NCBI RefSeq assembly: GCF_965216415.1
Contig: NZ_CBDCFU010000002.1
DNA: 64,000 bases
Origin: Marivita sp003149565
Lineage (GTDB): Bacteria > Pseudomonadota > Alphaproteobacteria > Rhodobacterales > Rhodobacteraceae
Direction: 5' to 3' (one strand)
The notes beneath the pieces are model-generated. The model was not told the DNA's origin. It ran no database searches and saw only the letters and a program-made list of their open reading frames with translations. Below are positions 9,055 to 17,516 of the stretch, piece by piece (the stretch's first letter is position 1; each line of letters starts with the position of its first letter). The translations under genes were made by a program, and so were the position numbers.

Positions 9055-10077
9055 ATGGACAGAGATGTTTCGTTTCAACCCGGTGACATCAGCGAACAGG
9101 ATGCAACTGCAATCTTCAGCGCGTCCACGGTCGCGATGGTGCTGACCAACCCGCGAATTCCCGACAATCCCATTGTTTACGTCAACCGCGCCTTCGAACG
9201 GTTGACCGGGTACACATCCGAAATGTCTCTGGGTCGGAATTGCCGTTTTCTGCAAGGTGAACAAACCTCCCAATCGGCCGTTGATGAGTTGCGAGAGGCT
9301 ATTTTGGATGGTCGAGAGATTTCGACGATCCTGACCAACGTGCGTTCAAATGGAGACTCGTTCCTGAATGCCTTGCTGATTTCACCGGTCACCGATGAAG
9401 AGGGCGACATCGTCTATTTTGTCGGACTGCAAAGCGAAGTGGCAAACGACAAACAGTCTGAACGGCTCAAGCAGTTCGAAACTGTGATGGCCGAAATCCA
9501 GCACCGGGTTAAGAATCATCTCGCAATGATTTTGGGTTTGATCCGGATAAAGGCGCGAAACAGCGACTCACCTGATGAATTCAAAGATCTGTCGCGCCGT
9601 GTCGAAAGCCTCCAGCTTCTCTACGAAGAGATGTCTGCCGCCGCGCTTGAGCGCAACGACGGGAAGATCAAGCTGGGCGCGTATCTGGGGCGGGTGGCAA
9701 ATGCTATCGCGTATCTCGACAGTCGTCCTGGCGTGCGCATGAACATTCAGGTCGAACCGCTCATGGTTGACAGTGAAACTGCGGTCCGCATTGGTCTGAT
9801 CTTGTCCGAGGTCCTGACGAACGCGATGCAGCACGCATTTTGCGATCAGAAATCGGGCCTTGTGGAGCTGCGCGTTACCCGAACCGACAACGGCGGTATG
9901 CGGGCGATTGTGACCGATGACGGTGTTGGTCTGCCGGAAAACGTCACATGGCCGAATTCTAGCGGGCTTGGTGGTCGTATCGTGCAGGGATTGTGTGACG
10001 GCCTAAAGGCAACGCTTCAGGTGACGCGCGGAGCAGTTGGAACAATTGTCACCTTGGATGTGCCGATTGCCGAGTGA
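9055..10077 (+). CDS. LOV-domain blue-light sensor histidine kinase
   Basis: 340 residues, no membrane segments. The N-terminal PAS/LOV domain carries the flavin-binding signature GRNCRFLQG, with Cys63 the expected site of the photo-adduct, plus NRAFERLTGY. The kinase part is of the HisKA_2/HWE-like type: His150 in EIQHRVKNHLAMI is the predicted phosphorylation site. The HATPase domain has a LSEVLTNAMQHAF N-box and DDGVGLPE. This architecture is known for soluble light-regulated kinases in alphaproteobacteria such as Erythrobacter. No response regulator or EcfG/PhyR-type partner is encoded nearby. The output is unknown; a general stress or lifestyle role is inference. Confidence 0.9.
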   Translation: MDRDVSFQPGDISEQDATAIFSASTVAMVLTNPRIPDNPIVYVNRAFERLTGYTSEMSLGRNCRFLQGEQTSQSAVDELREAILDGREISTILTNVRSNGDSFLNALLISPVTDEEGDIVYFVGLQSEVANDKQSERLKQFETVMAEIQHRVKNHLAMILGLIRIKARNSDSPDEFKDLSRRVESLQLLYEEMSAAALERNDGKIKLGAYLGRVANAIAYLDSRPGVRMNIQVEPLMVDSETAVRIGLILSEVLTNAMQHAFCDQKSGLVELRVTRTDNGGMRAIVTDDGVGLPENVTWPNSSGLGGRIVQGLCDGLKATLQVTRGAVGTIVTLDVPIAE

Positions 10078-10097
10078 TTAGACTTGGTAAAATTGCG

Positions 10098-10964
10098 CTA
10101 GAACCATTGGCCCGGCTCCATCAGGCCAAGGTCAAGCAACTGGCGCGAATGCCATTCGAACGGCACCGAATTGTGCCACCGAAACGTGTCGATCGAACAC
10201 GCGGAACCGGGGTTCCGTTTAAGTGCCTTTGCGGTTCGAAAAGTCGCCACAGCCGCCGTCAGATTGTGGTGCCACGGGCAGGCGTAGGTGTTGTACTCTT
10301 CGTCGTTAAACGTGTGGTCTGCCCGCAGTTTCAAACCAGGCTTGGCACGGAAAAGGGCAATGCGATCAATTTTCCGACGCTCCGGCGGCACGTGCTCTTC
10401 GTATCGCCACCGAAGTCCGCCAAAGAAATCAAGCTGCCGCTCCTTCGGGTAGTTTGTAACCGCATCGCTCCGGCTTAACGCATAATAGCCTGACCGGTCG
10501 ATATAGGCATCCTCAATGCAGACGGCGCTGGGATGCGCCTCCAAATCACCCGCATAAAGATCAATCGCATAGCACAGCATGGCATCACGACGCTCTTCGC
10601 TGTGAAATGCCAGCAATTCGCCCACGGTTCGCGTTTCACAGAATGGGAAAAACAGAAATTCCGCATTGTAACAGGCGTAGATCCAGACACCCGGAGCGAG
10701 CTCGATGATCTTGTTTACAATCTCTTCGCGGTTTCCGTCACGCACCACATCTGCATCGACGCGGATAACCTGATCCGCGATGTCTTCAGCCAATTCAAAC
10801 TCGGCGGGCATGAAGAGGATATTTTTCTTGAAGCCGAGGTGCAGGTTGTGCCGCACGGTCGCGTTAATCTCAACCGTATCTTCTACGAAAACCAATGCAA
10901 TCGGCCCCTTGGCAAGGGTGTCTGACGCTTGAGAAAGAAATTCATCGATGCCTGTGTAACGCAT
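10098..10964 (-). CDS. Putative GT-A (family 2-like) glycosyltransferase
   Basis: 288 residues. RVDADVVRDGNREEIVNKI (about residues 67-85) contains an Asp-Ala-Asp that could be the metal/nucleotide-sugar binding DxD of a GT-A fold. The rest (DFFGGLRWRYEEHVPPERRK and similar) resembles uncharacterised family 2-type proteins of Rhodobacteraceae. The ATG at 10964 has AGAGG at suitable spacing; the 17-codon upstream extension is dropped. It lies head-to-head with miaB and convergent to the LOV kinase gene. The substrate is unknown and the family assignment tentative. Confidence 0.55.
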   Translation of the reverse strand: MRYTGIDEFLSQASDTLAKGPIALVFVEDTVEINATVRHNLHLGFKKNILFMPAEFELAEDIADQVIRVDADVVRDGNREEIVNKIIELAPGVWIYACYNAEFLFFPFCETRTVGELLAFHSEERRDAMLCYAIDLYAGDLEAHPSAVCIEDAYIDRSGYYALSRSDAVTNYPKERQLDFFGGLRWRYEEHVPPERRKIDRIALFRAKPGLKLRADHTFNDEEYNTYACPWHHNLTAAVATFRTAKALKRNPGSACSIDTFRWHNSVPFEWHSRQLLDLGLMEPGQWF

Positions 10965-11077
10965 GAGGCGACCTCTGCGGATGTTTTGCACAGACTCGAT
11001 GAAAAAACCGTGCATTGCAAGACAGGGGTGACATGGGGTATCGGCACGCCCTGAACCCTGCCCCGGAGGATTGGCCG

Positions 11078-12400
11078 ATGTCCGAACCGAAGAAGCTCTA
11101 TATCAAGACCTATGGCTGTCAGATGAACGTCTACGACAGCGAACGCATGGCCGAAGCGCTGGGCGGGCAGGGGTATGTCGAAACGCAGTCACCCGATGAT
11201 GCGGACATGATCCTGCTCAACACCTGCCACATCCGGGAAAAGGCGGCAGAAAAAGTTTATTCCGAACTGGGGCGCTATAAGGGTCTGAAGGCCGAGAAAC
11301 CCGACTTGAAGATCGGCGTGGCCGGGTGTGTCGCGCAGGCCGAAGGTGAGGAGATCATGCGCCGGCAGCCGATGGTCGATCTGGTGGTCGGTCCGCAAAG
11401 CTATCACCGCCTGCCGGAACTCGAGGCCAAGGCGCGCAGCGGAGAAAAGGCGCTCGACACGGATTTTCCGGAAGAGGATAAGTTCGAGGTTCTGAAAAAC
11501 CGCCCCAAGGCGAAACGCGGCCCAACGGCTTTCCTCACAGTACAAGAAGGCTGCGACAAGTTTTGCGCCTTCTGCGTCGTCCCATACACACGCGGGGCCG
11601 AAGTCAGCCGCCCCGCCGATCGCATTTTGACCGAGGCGCGCGACCTGGTGGAACGCGGCGTGCGCGAGATCACTCTGCTGGGCCAGAACGTGAACGCCTA
11701 TCACGGCGCAGGCGAAGGCGGCGACTGGTCGCTCGCCCGTCTGATCTGGGCCTTGAACGATATCGACGGGCTGGAACGCATTCGCTTTACCACAAGCCAC
11801 CCGAACGACATGACCGATGACCTGATCGAGGCGCATGGCACCTGTCCCAAGCTCATGCCGTACCTGCACTTGCCGGTGCAGTCCGGCTCGGACCGCATTC
11901 TGAAACGGATGAACCGGCAGCACACGGCGGAAAGTTACCTTGCGATCATCGAGAAACTGCGCGCCGCGCGGCCTGACCTGCTGCTGTCCGGTGACTTTAT
12001 CGTAGGCTTTCCTGAAGAAACCGAAGAGGATTTTCAGGCCACGCTCGATATCATCCGCGCATCGAACTATGGCTATGCCTACAGCTTCAAATACTCGACC
12101 CGCCCGGGGACGCCGGCAGCAGAACGCGACCAGCTTCCCGAAGACATCAAGGATGACCGGTTGCAGCGCCTGCAGGCTCTGATAACCGAGCAGCAGAAAG
12201 CCGCCCAAGATGCAATGGTCGGCAAAGAAGTTGGCGTACTCTTTGAAAAGCCGGGTCGTTTGCCGGGCCAGATGGTTGGCAAATCCGACCACCTGCACGC
12301 GGTTCACGTTCAGGCCGATGGACTGCAGGCAGGCGACTTACGCCGCGTTAAAATCATCGAATCTGGTCGCAACTCGCTTAAGGGCGCGTTGGTGCAATAA
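11078..12400 (+). CDS. miaB: tRNA-2-methylthio-N6-isopentenyladenosine synthase MiaB
   Basis: A 440-residue radical SAM methylthiotransferase that adds the 2-methylthio group to i6A37 of tRNAs. The N-terminal UPF0004 domain has its three cluster cysteines (Cys14 in YGCQMN, Cys50 in NTCHIREKA, Cys84 in AGCVAQ). The radical SAM motif is Cys159-Cys163-Cys166 in GCDKFCAFCVVPYTRG. A C-terminal TRAM-type domain follows. ATG 11078 is preceded by GGAGG eight bases away, so the 21-codon upstream extension is not used. Confidence 0.96.
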   Translation: MSEPKKLYIKTYGCQMNVYDSERMAEALGGQGYVETQSPDDADMILLNTCHIREKAAEKVYSELGRYKGLKAEKPDLKIGVAGCVAQAEGEEIMRRQPMVDLVVGPQSYHRLPELEAKARSGEKALDTDFPEEDKFEVLKNRPKAKRGPTAFLTVQEGCDKFCAFCVVPYTRGAEVSRPADRILTEARDLVERGVREITLLGQNVNAYHGAGEGGDWSLARLIWALNDIDGLERIRFTTSHPNDMTDDLIEAHGTCPKLMPYLHLPVQSGSDRILKRMNRQHTAESYLAIIEKLRAARPDLLLSGDFIVGFPEETEEDFQATLDIIRASNYGYAYSFKYSTRPGTPAAERDQLPEDIKDDRLQRLQALITEQQKAAQDAMVGKEVGVLFEKPGRLPGQMVGKSDHLHAVHVQADGLQAGDLRRVKIIESGRNSLKGALVQ

Positions 12401-12530
12401 CACACTATCTGGCCGTTCACCGCGATATATAGAGGTTCTCTCTTCCAAGACCCGCTGTCTTTGGTAGTATTCGAGTGAATCGGATGGTCTGTATCAGATC
12501 AGACCGTTGCGGCAGTCAAAGGACTTGGCC

Positions 12531-13061
12531 ATGAAAGCGCGGGTATCCGCATGTGTATTGAGTATCGCGTTGGCGCTCCCTCAGGCTGGTGCTGCGCAGC
12601 AGGGTGAACGGTATGTGCCCGGTGTGTGGATCGACCCGGACGGCTGCGAGCATTGGGTGATGGACGATGGCCTAGAGGGGTTCATGAGCCCGCACTTGCG
12701 GCGCGACGGCACACCTGTCTGCCACAAGGTCAGCCGATGCGCGATCGTGCCCACTGACACGATGTTTGCCACAGGCAGTGCCGCAATCGCAGCCGGTGGT
12801 GTGGACAGTTTGCGTCGCTTTTTTGCATCCAACCCGTCCAATGGTTTTGTGATCGAAGGCCATACTGACAGCCGCGCCTCCGAGGCGTCGAACATGGCGC
12901 TTAGCCAAAGGCGCGCACGTGCTGTTGCTCAGGTGGCGCAACAGGCGGGCGCACGGGTCTATTCGGTGCGTGGCTTTGGCGAAAGCCGCCCTGTTGCCTC
13001 CAATGCAACGGCCGCGGGAATGGCGCAGAATCGCCGGGTGGAAATTCTATGCCTGCGCTGA
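12531..13061 (+). CDS. OmpA-like peptidoglycan-associated envelope protein
   Basis: 176 residues with an N-terminal signal peptide (about 1-23, ending AGAAQQ). A short segment, PGVWIDPDGCEHWVMDDG, recurs in the next gene. The C-terminal half is an OmpA/MotB-type domain with EGHTDSRA, LSQRRARAV and QNRRVEI, the signatures for binding diaminopimelate in peptidoglycan. It probably sits in the periplasm or outer membrane and anchors to the wall. The following lipoprotein gene starts 11 bases after its stop. Confidence 0.85.
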   Translation: MKARVSACVLSIALALPQAGAAQQGERYVPGVWIDPDGCEHWVMDDGLEGFMSPHLRRDGTPVCHKVSRCAIVPTDTMFATGSAAIAAGGVDSLRRFFASNPSNGFVIEGHTDSRASEASNMALSQRRARAVAQVAQQAGARVYSVRGFGESRPVASNATAAGMAQNRRVEILCLR

Positions 13062-13072
13062 GGAGAACAGCC

Positions 13073-13369
13073 ATGACCCGCACCCTTGTTCTCGTTGGTC
13101 TCTGCGTCGCGCTCGCGGCCTGCGAGAATGTCGGTGAAAACAAAGGCTATGATAGGGGCATTGACAGCAAACCTCTGAGCGAATTGCAGGCCGGTATCTG
13201 GATTGATCCCAACGGATGTGACCACTGGATCATTGACGATGGCATCGAAGGCTACCTGTCGCCCCGGCTCGATCCGCAGGGCAGACCGGTTTGTTCGGGC
13301 AATGCCTCGGAACGAAACACCGCAATCGGTGATTTCAAAGGGGGTTCTTCGTTCGGAGACGCTTTGTGA
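13073..13369 (+). CDS. Small lipoprotein sharing the WIDP(D/N)GC motif
   Basis: 98 residues. The signal peptide ends in LAAC, a lipobox, so the mature protein should be lipidated at Cys17. Residues ~40-72 (GIWIDPNGCDHWIIDDGIEG, ending in PVC) closely match the start of the neighbouring OmpA-like protein, but there is no OmpA domain. The pair looks like two products of one ancestral module. The function of the shared module is unknown; three conserved acidic/aromatic positions and two Cys suggest a small disulfide-bonded fold. Confidence 0.8.
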   Translation: MTRTLVLVGLCVALAACENVGENKGYDRGIDSKPLSELQAGIWIDPNGCDHWIIDDGIEGYLSPRLDPQGRPVCSGNASERNTAIGDFKGGSSFGDAL

Positions 13370-13444
13370 GAGAAAGGGTGACTGCTTGCACTGCGTGATG
13401 GAACTTGACACCCTGTTCTTGACACCTTTGCACCGGAGACCCGT

Positions 13445-14422
13445 GTGACCACAGACACCTTGTCAGAAACGCTTGTAGAATTCCCGGATAACCGTTTGCT
13501 GATCGACCTTTGCGGCGAATATGACCGCAACCTGACCGAGATTGAGACCCGACTCGGAGTCCAGATTCTGCGGCGCGGGAATCAACTGGCGATCCATGGC
13601 GACACTGAAGCGCAAGCAGAGGCGCGCGAAGTGCTCATGTCCCTCTACCAACGGCTGGAACAGGGCCGCAGTGTCTCTCCGGGCGATATTGATCGCGAAT
13701 TCCGCATGGCCCCTGACGAGGCCGGCCCCGACGCCCAGATCGAGATGTTCGAAGGCGGTCCGGTCGAAATCAAGACCCGTAAGAAACTGGTGGAACCGCG
13801 CACTGACGCGCAAAAGGCTTATGTGCGCTCTTTGTTCGAAAATGAACTGGCCTTTGGCATCGGCCCCGCGGGTACGGGCAAGACATATCTCGCGGTCGCT
13901 GTTGGCGTGAATATGTTCATAACCGGACAGGTCGACAGGATCATTCTCAGCCGCCCAGCGGTCGAAGCGGGCGAAAAGCTGGGCTATCTGCCCGGTGACA
14001 TGAAGGACAAGGTCGATCCCTACATGCAGCCGCTCTATGACGCGCTGAATGACTTTCTGCCTGGTAAGCAATTGGCCAGAATGATCGAGGAAAAGACCGT
14101 GGAGATTGCTCCGCTGGCGTTCATGCGGGGCCGGACGCTATCTAATGCGTTTGTGGTTCTTGATGAGGCGCAGAACGCGACGTCGATGCAGATGAAGATG
14201 TTTCTGACCCGCCTCGGCGAAGGTTCGCGCATGGTGATCACCGGCGACCGGACCCAGATCGACCTTCCGCGCGGTGTCGCGTCTGGCCTGTCCGATGCCG
14301 AAAGATTGCTTAAATCCATTCCGAAGATCAGCTTCAACTATTTCACGGCCAAGGACGTCGTGCGCCACCCGCTTGTGGCTGCGATCATCGAAGCTTACGA
14401 GAAAGACGCGGAAACACCGTGA
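13445..14422 (+). CDS. ybeZ: PhoH-family ATPase (YbeZ)
   Basis: 325 residues with the PhoH core: Walker A GPAGTGKTYLA near 140, LSRPAVEAGEKLGYLPGD, and Walker B VVLDEAQN near 238. The N-terminal part resembles the KH-like region of YbeZ. PhoH/YbeZ is linked to RNA metabolism and 16S rRNA maturation with YbeY. Translation starts at a GTG (13445) after a CCGGAG site. Gene order phoH-ybeY-corC-lnt is conserved. Confidence 0.92.
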   Translation: MTTDTLSETLVEFPDNRLLIDLCGEYDRNLTEIETRLGVQILRRGNQLAIHGDTEAQAEAREVLMSLYQRLEQGRSVSPGDIDREFRMAPDEAGPDAQIEMFEGGPVEIKTRKKLVEPRTDAQKAYVRSLFENELAFGIGPAGTGKTYLAVAVGVNMFITGQVDRIILSRPAVEAGEKLGYLPGDMKDKVDPYMQPLYDALNDFLPGKQLARMIEEKTVEIAPLAFMRGRTLSNAFVVLDEAQNATSMQMKMFLTRLGEGSRMVITGDRTQIDLPRGVASGLSDAERLLKSIPKISFNYFTAKDVVRHPLVAAIIEAYEKDAETP

Positions 14423-14481
14423 TCTTAGTCTCGCCAGACAAACTCCGGGGATTTGGGGGCAGAGCCTCCGAAAAGTGAGCA

Positions 14482-14991
14482 GTGACAACACTGACCGATA
14501 TCGTGATCGAAGACCCCCGCTGGGAAGATGCGGGTCTTGACGAGCTGGCAGAAGATGCCGCTGCCAACGTTCTGAATTACCTTGGGTTTTCAGTCGATGG
14601 CTATGAAATCGCTGTGCTGGGCTGCGACGACCCACGTATCGCTGACCTCAATGCCGAGTTCCGAGGCAAGCCCACTGCGACCAACGTGCTCAGCTGGCCG
14701 TCTCATGATCTTGCATCTGCCCAGGACGGCGACACGCCCAACGCGCCTCCGCCGCCCGATCCGATGATGGGTGAAAGCCTTGGCGACATCGCCATCGCAT
14801 TTGACACCTGTGCCCGCGAGGCCGAAGACGCTGGCAAAGCCATGAGCGACCATGTCACGCATTTGGTTGTTCACGGGGTGTTACATCTTTTGGGCTATGA
14901 TCACGTTCGTGACCGCGATGCCACGCTGATGGAAGGTTTGGAGACAAGGATACTTGGCAAAATGGGTATTGCAGACCCATATAGTCGGTAG
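14482..14991 (+). CDS. ybeY: Endoribonuclease YbeY
   Basis: 169 residues, metal-dependent RNase that matures the 16S rRNA 3' end and supports 70S quality control. The zinc-binding motif HGVLHLLGYDH (about residues 131-141) gives three His ligands. The start is a GTG at 14482. The 59-base gap after phoH contains a small GGGGGC/GCCTCC hairpin of a type common between Rhodobacteraceae genes. It stands between phoH and corC. Confidence 0.94.
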   Translation: MTTLTDIVIEDPRWEDAGLDELAEDAAANVLNYLGFSVDGYEIAVLGCDDPRIADLNAEFRGKPTATNVLSWPSHDLASAQDGDTPNAPPPPDPMMGESLGDIAIAFDTCAREAEDAGKAMSDHVTHLVVHGVLHLLGYDHVRDRDATLMEGLETRILGKMGIADPYSR

Positions 14992-15026
14992 TACGGGCCA
15001 AGCGGCCTTCACCGGAACAGGAAAAA

Positions 15027-15968
15027 ATGGGCGATAACGACGACTCGTCTAACGCTGCGCATGGCGCGCGTGAGATGACAGACACACGACCAGAAAGTGG
15101 TTTTTTTACACGTTTGCGCGGCTGGATGGGCGGCTCAGAGGAAAGCGCTGCCGAAACGCCACCGCCTGAAACCTCTCGATCAGTGGCTCCGATACATGGC
15201 CTGATGAACCTGCGTAGCATGCGGGTGGAAGACGTGGCTGTGCCGCGCGCAGACATCGTGTCGGTGCCAGATACTGTGACCAAGTCAGAGCTCGTGGATG
15301 TGTTCCGCGAGAGCGGCCTCACGCGTTTGCCGGTCTATACCGGAACGCTCGACACGCCGGTCGGTATGGCCCATCTCAAGGATTTGGCGCTTAAACACGG
15401 GTTCAATGGCAAAAGCAGCGATTTCGATCTGAAGCAGATGCTGCGGCCGCTGCTGTTCGTGCCGCCGTCGATGCCTATCGGCGTTTTGCTGACGAAAATG
15501 CAGACCGAACGGCGGCATATGGCGCTGGTGATCGACGAGTATGGCGGTGTCGATGGGCTCGTGACCATCGAGGACCTGATTGAACAGGTGATCGGCGAGA
15601 TCGAAGACGAACATGACCTTGATGAAGGCCGCAACTTCTCGCGCGAAAAACCGGGTGTCTACATGGTGTTCGCGCGTACCCCTCTGGAAGAGTTCGAAGC
15701 CGAAATCGGTCTCAATCTTACCGATCACGAAGATATAGACGGCGAAGAAATCGACACTTTGGGCGGTCTTGTCTTCATGCTTGCTGGACACGTCCCGGCC
15801 CGTGGCGAAGTTGTGCCGCACCCCGAAGGCCCAGAATTCGAAGTGATCGACGCCGATCCGCGCCGCATTAAACGTATGCGTGTGCGTCTCAAAGCTACGG
15901 CCGCGGGGGATGCCGCCCGGGCGCGTGAGGCAGCCGAAGCCGCGACAACCGCAGCGCGCTCCGCCTGA
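15027..15968 (+). CDS. corC: CorC/YbeX-type CBS-domain transporter-associated protein
   Basis: 313 residues, cytosolic, no membrane segments. Two CBS domains occupy ~60-190 (MRVEDVAVPRADIVSV; LVIDEYGGVDGLVTIEDLIE), followed by a CorC_HlyC domain (~200-285) ending in RIKRMRVRL. The Ala-rich tail is probably disordered. The family is tied to magnesium/cobalt efflux or ribosome-associated functions. The stop is 3 bases from the lnt start, so the two are coupled. Confidence 0.9.
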   Translation: MGDNDDSSNAAHGAREMTDTRPESGFFTRLRGWMGGSEESAAETPPPETSRSVAPIHGLMNLRSMRVEDVAVPRADIVSVPDTVTKSELVDVFRESGLTRLPVYTGTLDTPVGMAHLKDLALKHGFNGKSSDFDLKQMLRPLLFVPPSMPIGVLLTKMQTERRHMALVIDEYGGVDGLVTIEDLIEQVIGEIEDEHDLDEGRNFSREKPGVYMVFARTPLEEFEAEIGLNLTDHEDIDGEEIDTLGGLVFMLAGHVPARGEVVPHPEGPEFEVIDADPRRIKRMRVRLKATAAGDAARAREAAEAATTAARSA

Positions 15969-15971
15969 TCC

Positions 15972-17453
15972 ATGCATGTTCTTTGTCGCCTTGGCGCACT
16001 GTGTCTTGGTGGCGTCTTTGCTTTGGGCCAAGCGCCATTTGATCTGTGGTGGGTCGCGGCACTGGCGTTGGTTGGCATCCTTTGGTTGACAGCAGCCGAC
16101 AAAACAGCCCGGTCGGCGGGCTGGTCGGGATGGCTCTTTGGCGTTGGCTACTTTGCCCTGTCGATGCATTGGATTGTGGAGCCCTTTGCGGTCGATCCAA
16201 CTGTGACATGGATGGCGCCCTTTGCTTTGGTCGGATTGGCTGCAGGGCTCGCTTCGCTCTGGGCCATAGCGTTCTGGGCCGGACGTCGTCTCTCTGCTGG
16301 CCCCTTTGGCATCGCGCTCTGCTGGGCCGCGATGGAACTGGCCCGCGCCTATATCCTGACCGGCTTTCCCTGGGGCCTTGTGGGGTATGTCTGGGCACAG
16401 ACGCCCGTTGCACAATGGCACGCGATCATCGGCCCGCATTGTGTGACATTGGTGACATTGCTGCTGGCAGCATGTGCCGCATGGGCGATCTCTGCACGCT
16501 CGTTTCCGGTCTTTTTCGTGACGGTTCTGGTTAGCTTCAATGGCTTCATTGCCGGGATGTTTCTCTACCCCGGGTCTATGGACCCGACCGGCTTCACTGT
16601 CCGCCTGATCCAACCCAACGCACCGCAGGACCAGAAATGGGACCGCGATTTTATCCCGATCTTTTTCAACCGGCAGGTGGATTTCACGGCCCAAAATCCC
16701 AAACCGGATCTGATTGTCTGGCCAGAAACGGCGGTGCCGAACCTGCTTGATAACGCAGGCCCCGCCTTTGAAGTCATCGCGGAGGCCGCCGATGGAACAC
16801 CTGTGGTGCTAGGCATCCAGCGAGAAGAGAACGGGCGGTACTACAATTCGCTTATCACTCTGAACGAGGCAGGGCAGGTGGCTGACCTTTATGACAAGCA
16901 CCATCTTGTGCCGTTTGGCGAATACATGCCTGCCGCGTCGTTCTTTGCCCGGTTCAACATCCTCGGCCTCGCCACCCGCGCCGAGGCTGGATATTCCTCT
17001 GGCCCCGGACCGGCGCTGATCGACCTTGGCCCGCTGGGCACAGCTCTGCCGCTGATCTGCTACGAGGCTGTCTTCCCGCAGGACGTCAACGGCGCGCCGG
17101 AGCGCCCCCGCATGCTGCTCCAGATCACCAACGATGCATGGTTTGGAATCAACGCAGGGCCGCAGCAGCATCTGGCACAGGCCCGTCTTCGCGCCATCGA
17201 ACAGCGTCTGCCGATGATCCGGGTGGCCAATACCGGGATTTCAGCGGTGATCGACCCCGCTGGCGGGATCGTGGACGCCCTGCCGCTTGGCCGCGCTGGC
17301 TTTCTCGACGTGCCCTTGCCCCCCGCATTAAGCCCAAGTCTCTACAGCCGCACCGGCGATTGGCTCGCTTTGGCCGCGCTTTTCGTGTCATTTGCGGCGC
17401 TGTTGATGTTCAAAAGTCGCAGACCCATTGACCCGCCCTCCGCCGGGGCGTAA
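15972..17453 (+). CDS. lnt: Apolipoprotein N-acyltransferase Lnt
   Basis: 493 residues. It N-acylates the lipid-modified Cys of lipoproteins at the inner membrane. About six hydrophobic segments span residues 1-190, followed by a periplasmic nitrilase-like domain. The catalytic triad is visible as Glu in WPETAVP, Lys in YDKHHLVPFGEY and Cys in LICYEAVF. A final membrane segment lies near 460-480. It closes the phoH-ybeY-corC-lnt operon. Confidence 0.95.
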   Translation: MHVLCRLGALCLGGVFALGQAPFDLWWVAALALVGILWLTAADKTARSAGWSGWLFGVGYFALSMHWIVEPFAVDPTVTWMAPFALVGLAAGLASLWAIAFWAGRRLSAGPFGIALCWAAMELARAYILTGFPWGLVGYVWAQTPVAQWHAIIGPHCVTLVTLLLAACAAWAISARSFPVFFVTVLVSFNGFIAGMFLYPGSMDPTGFTVRLIQPNAPQDQKWDRDFIPIFFNRQVDFTAQNPKPDLIVWPETAVPNLLDNAGPAFEVIAEAADGTPVVLGIQREENGRYYNSLITLNEAGQVADLYDKHHLVPFGEYMPAASFFARFNILGLATRAEAGYSSGPGPALIDLGPLGTALPLICYEAVFPQDVNGAPERPRMLLQITNDAWFGINAGPQQHLAQARLRAIEQRLPMIRVANTGISAVIDPAGGIVDALPLGRAGFLDVPLPPALSPSLYSRTGDWLALAALFVSFAALLMFKSRRPIDPPSAGA

Positions 17454-17468
17454 CGCAAGATATCTTTC

Positions 17469-17514
17469 CCGTCACAACGGCTTCCTGACGTGACGGCAGA
17501 CCCTAATGGAGCAC
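17469..17514 (+). promoter_or_regulatory. SAM/SAH riboswitch upstream of metK
   Basis: A perfect 7-bp stem CCGTCAC (17469-17475) / GTGACGG (17490-17496) encloses the loop AACGGCTTCCTGAC. The downstream segment AATGGAGCAC (17505-17514) is both the pseudoknot partner of the loop GCTTCC and the Shine-Dalgarno of metK. The loop and TGGAGCA match the published SAM/SAH riboswitch class of Rhodobacterales, always found before metK. Ligand binding would stabilise the pseudoknot and hide the ribosome site, giving translational feedback. Confidence 0.9.
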
Positions 17515-17516
17515 TC

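Noticed and set aside
17490..17516. In-frame GTG start for metK
   Set aside because: It lies in the 3' arm of the riboswitch stem and has no ribosome site; ATG 17517 has GGAG at the right distance.
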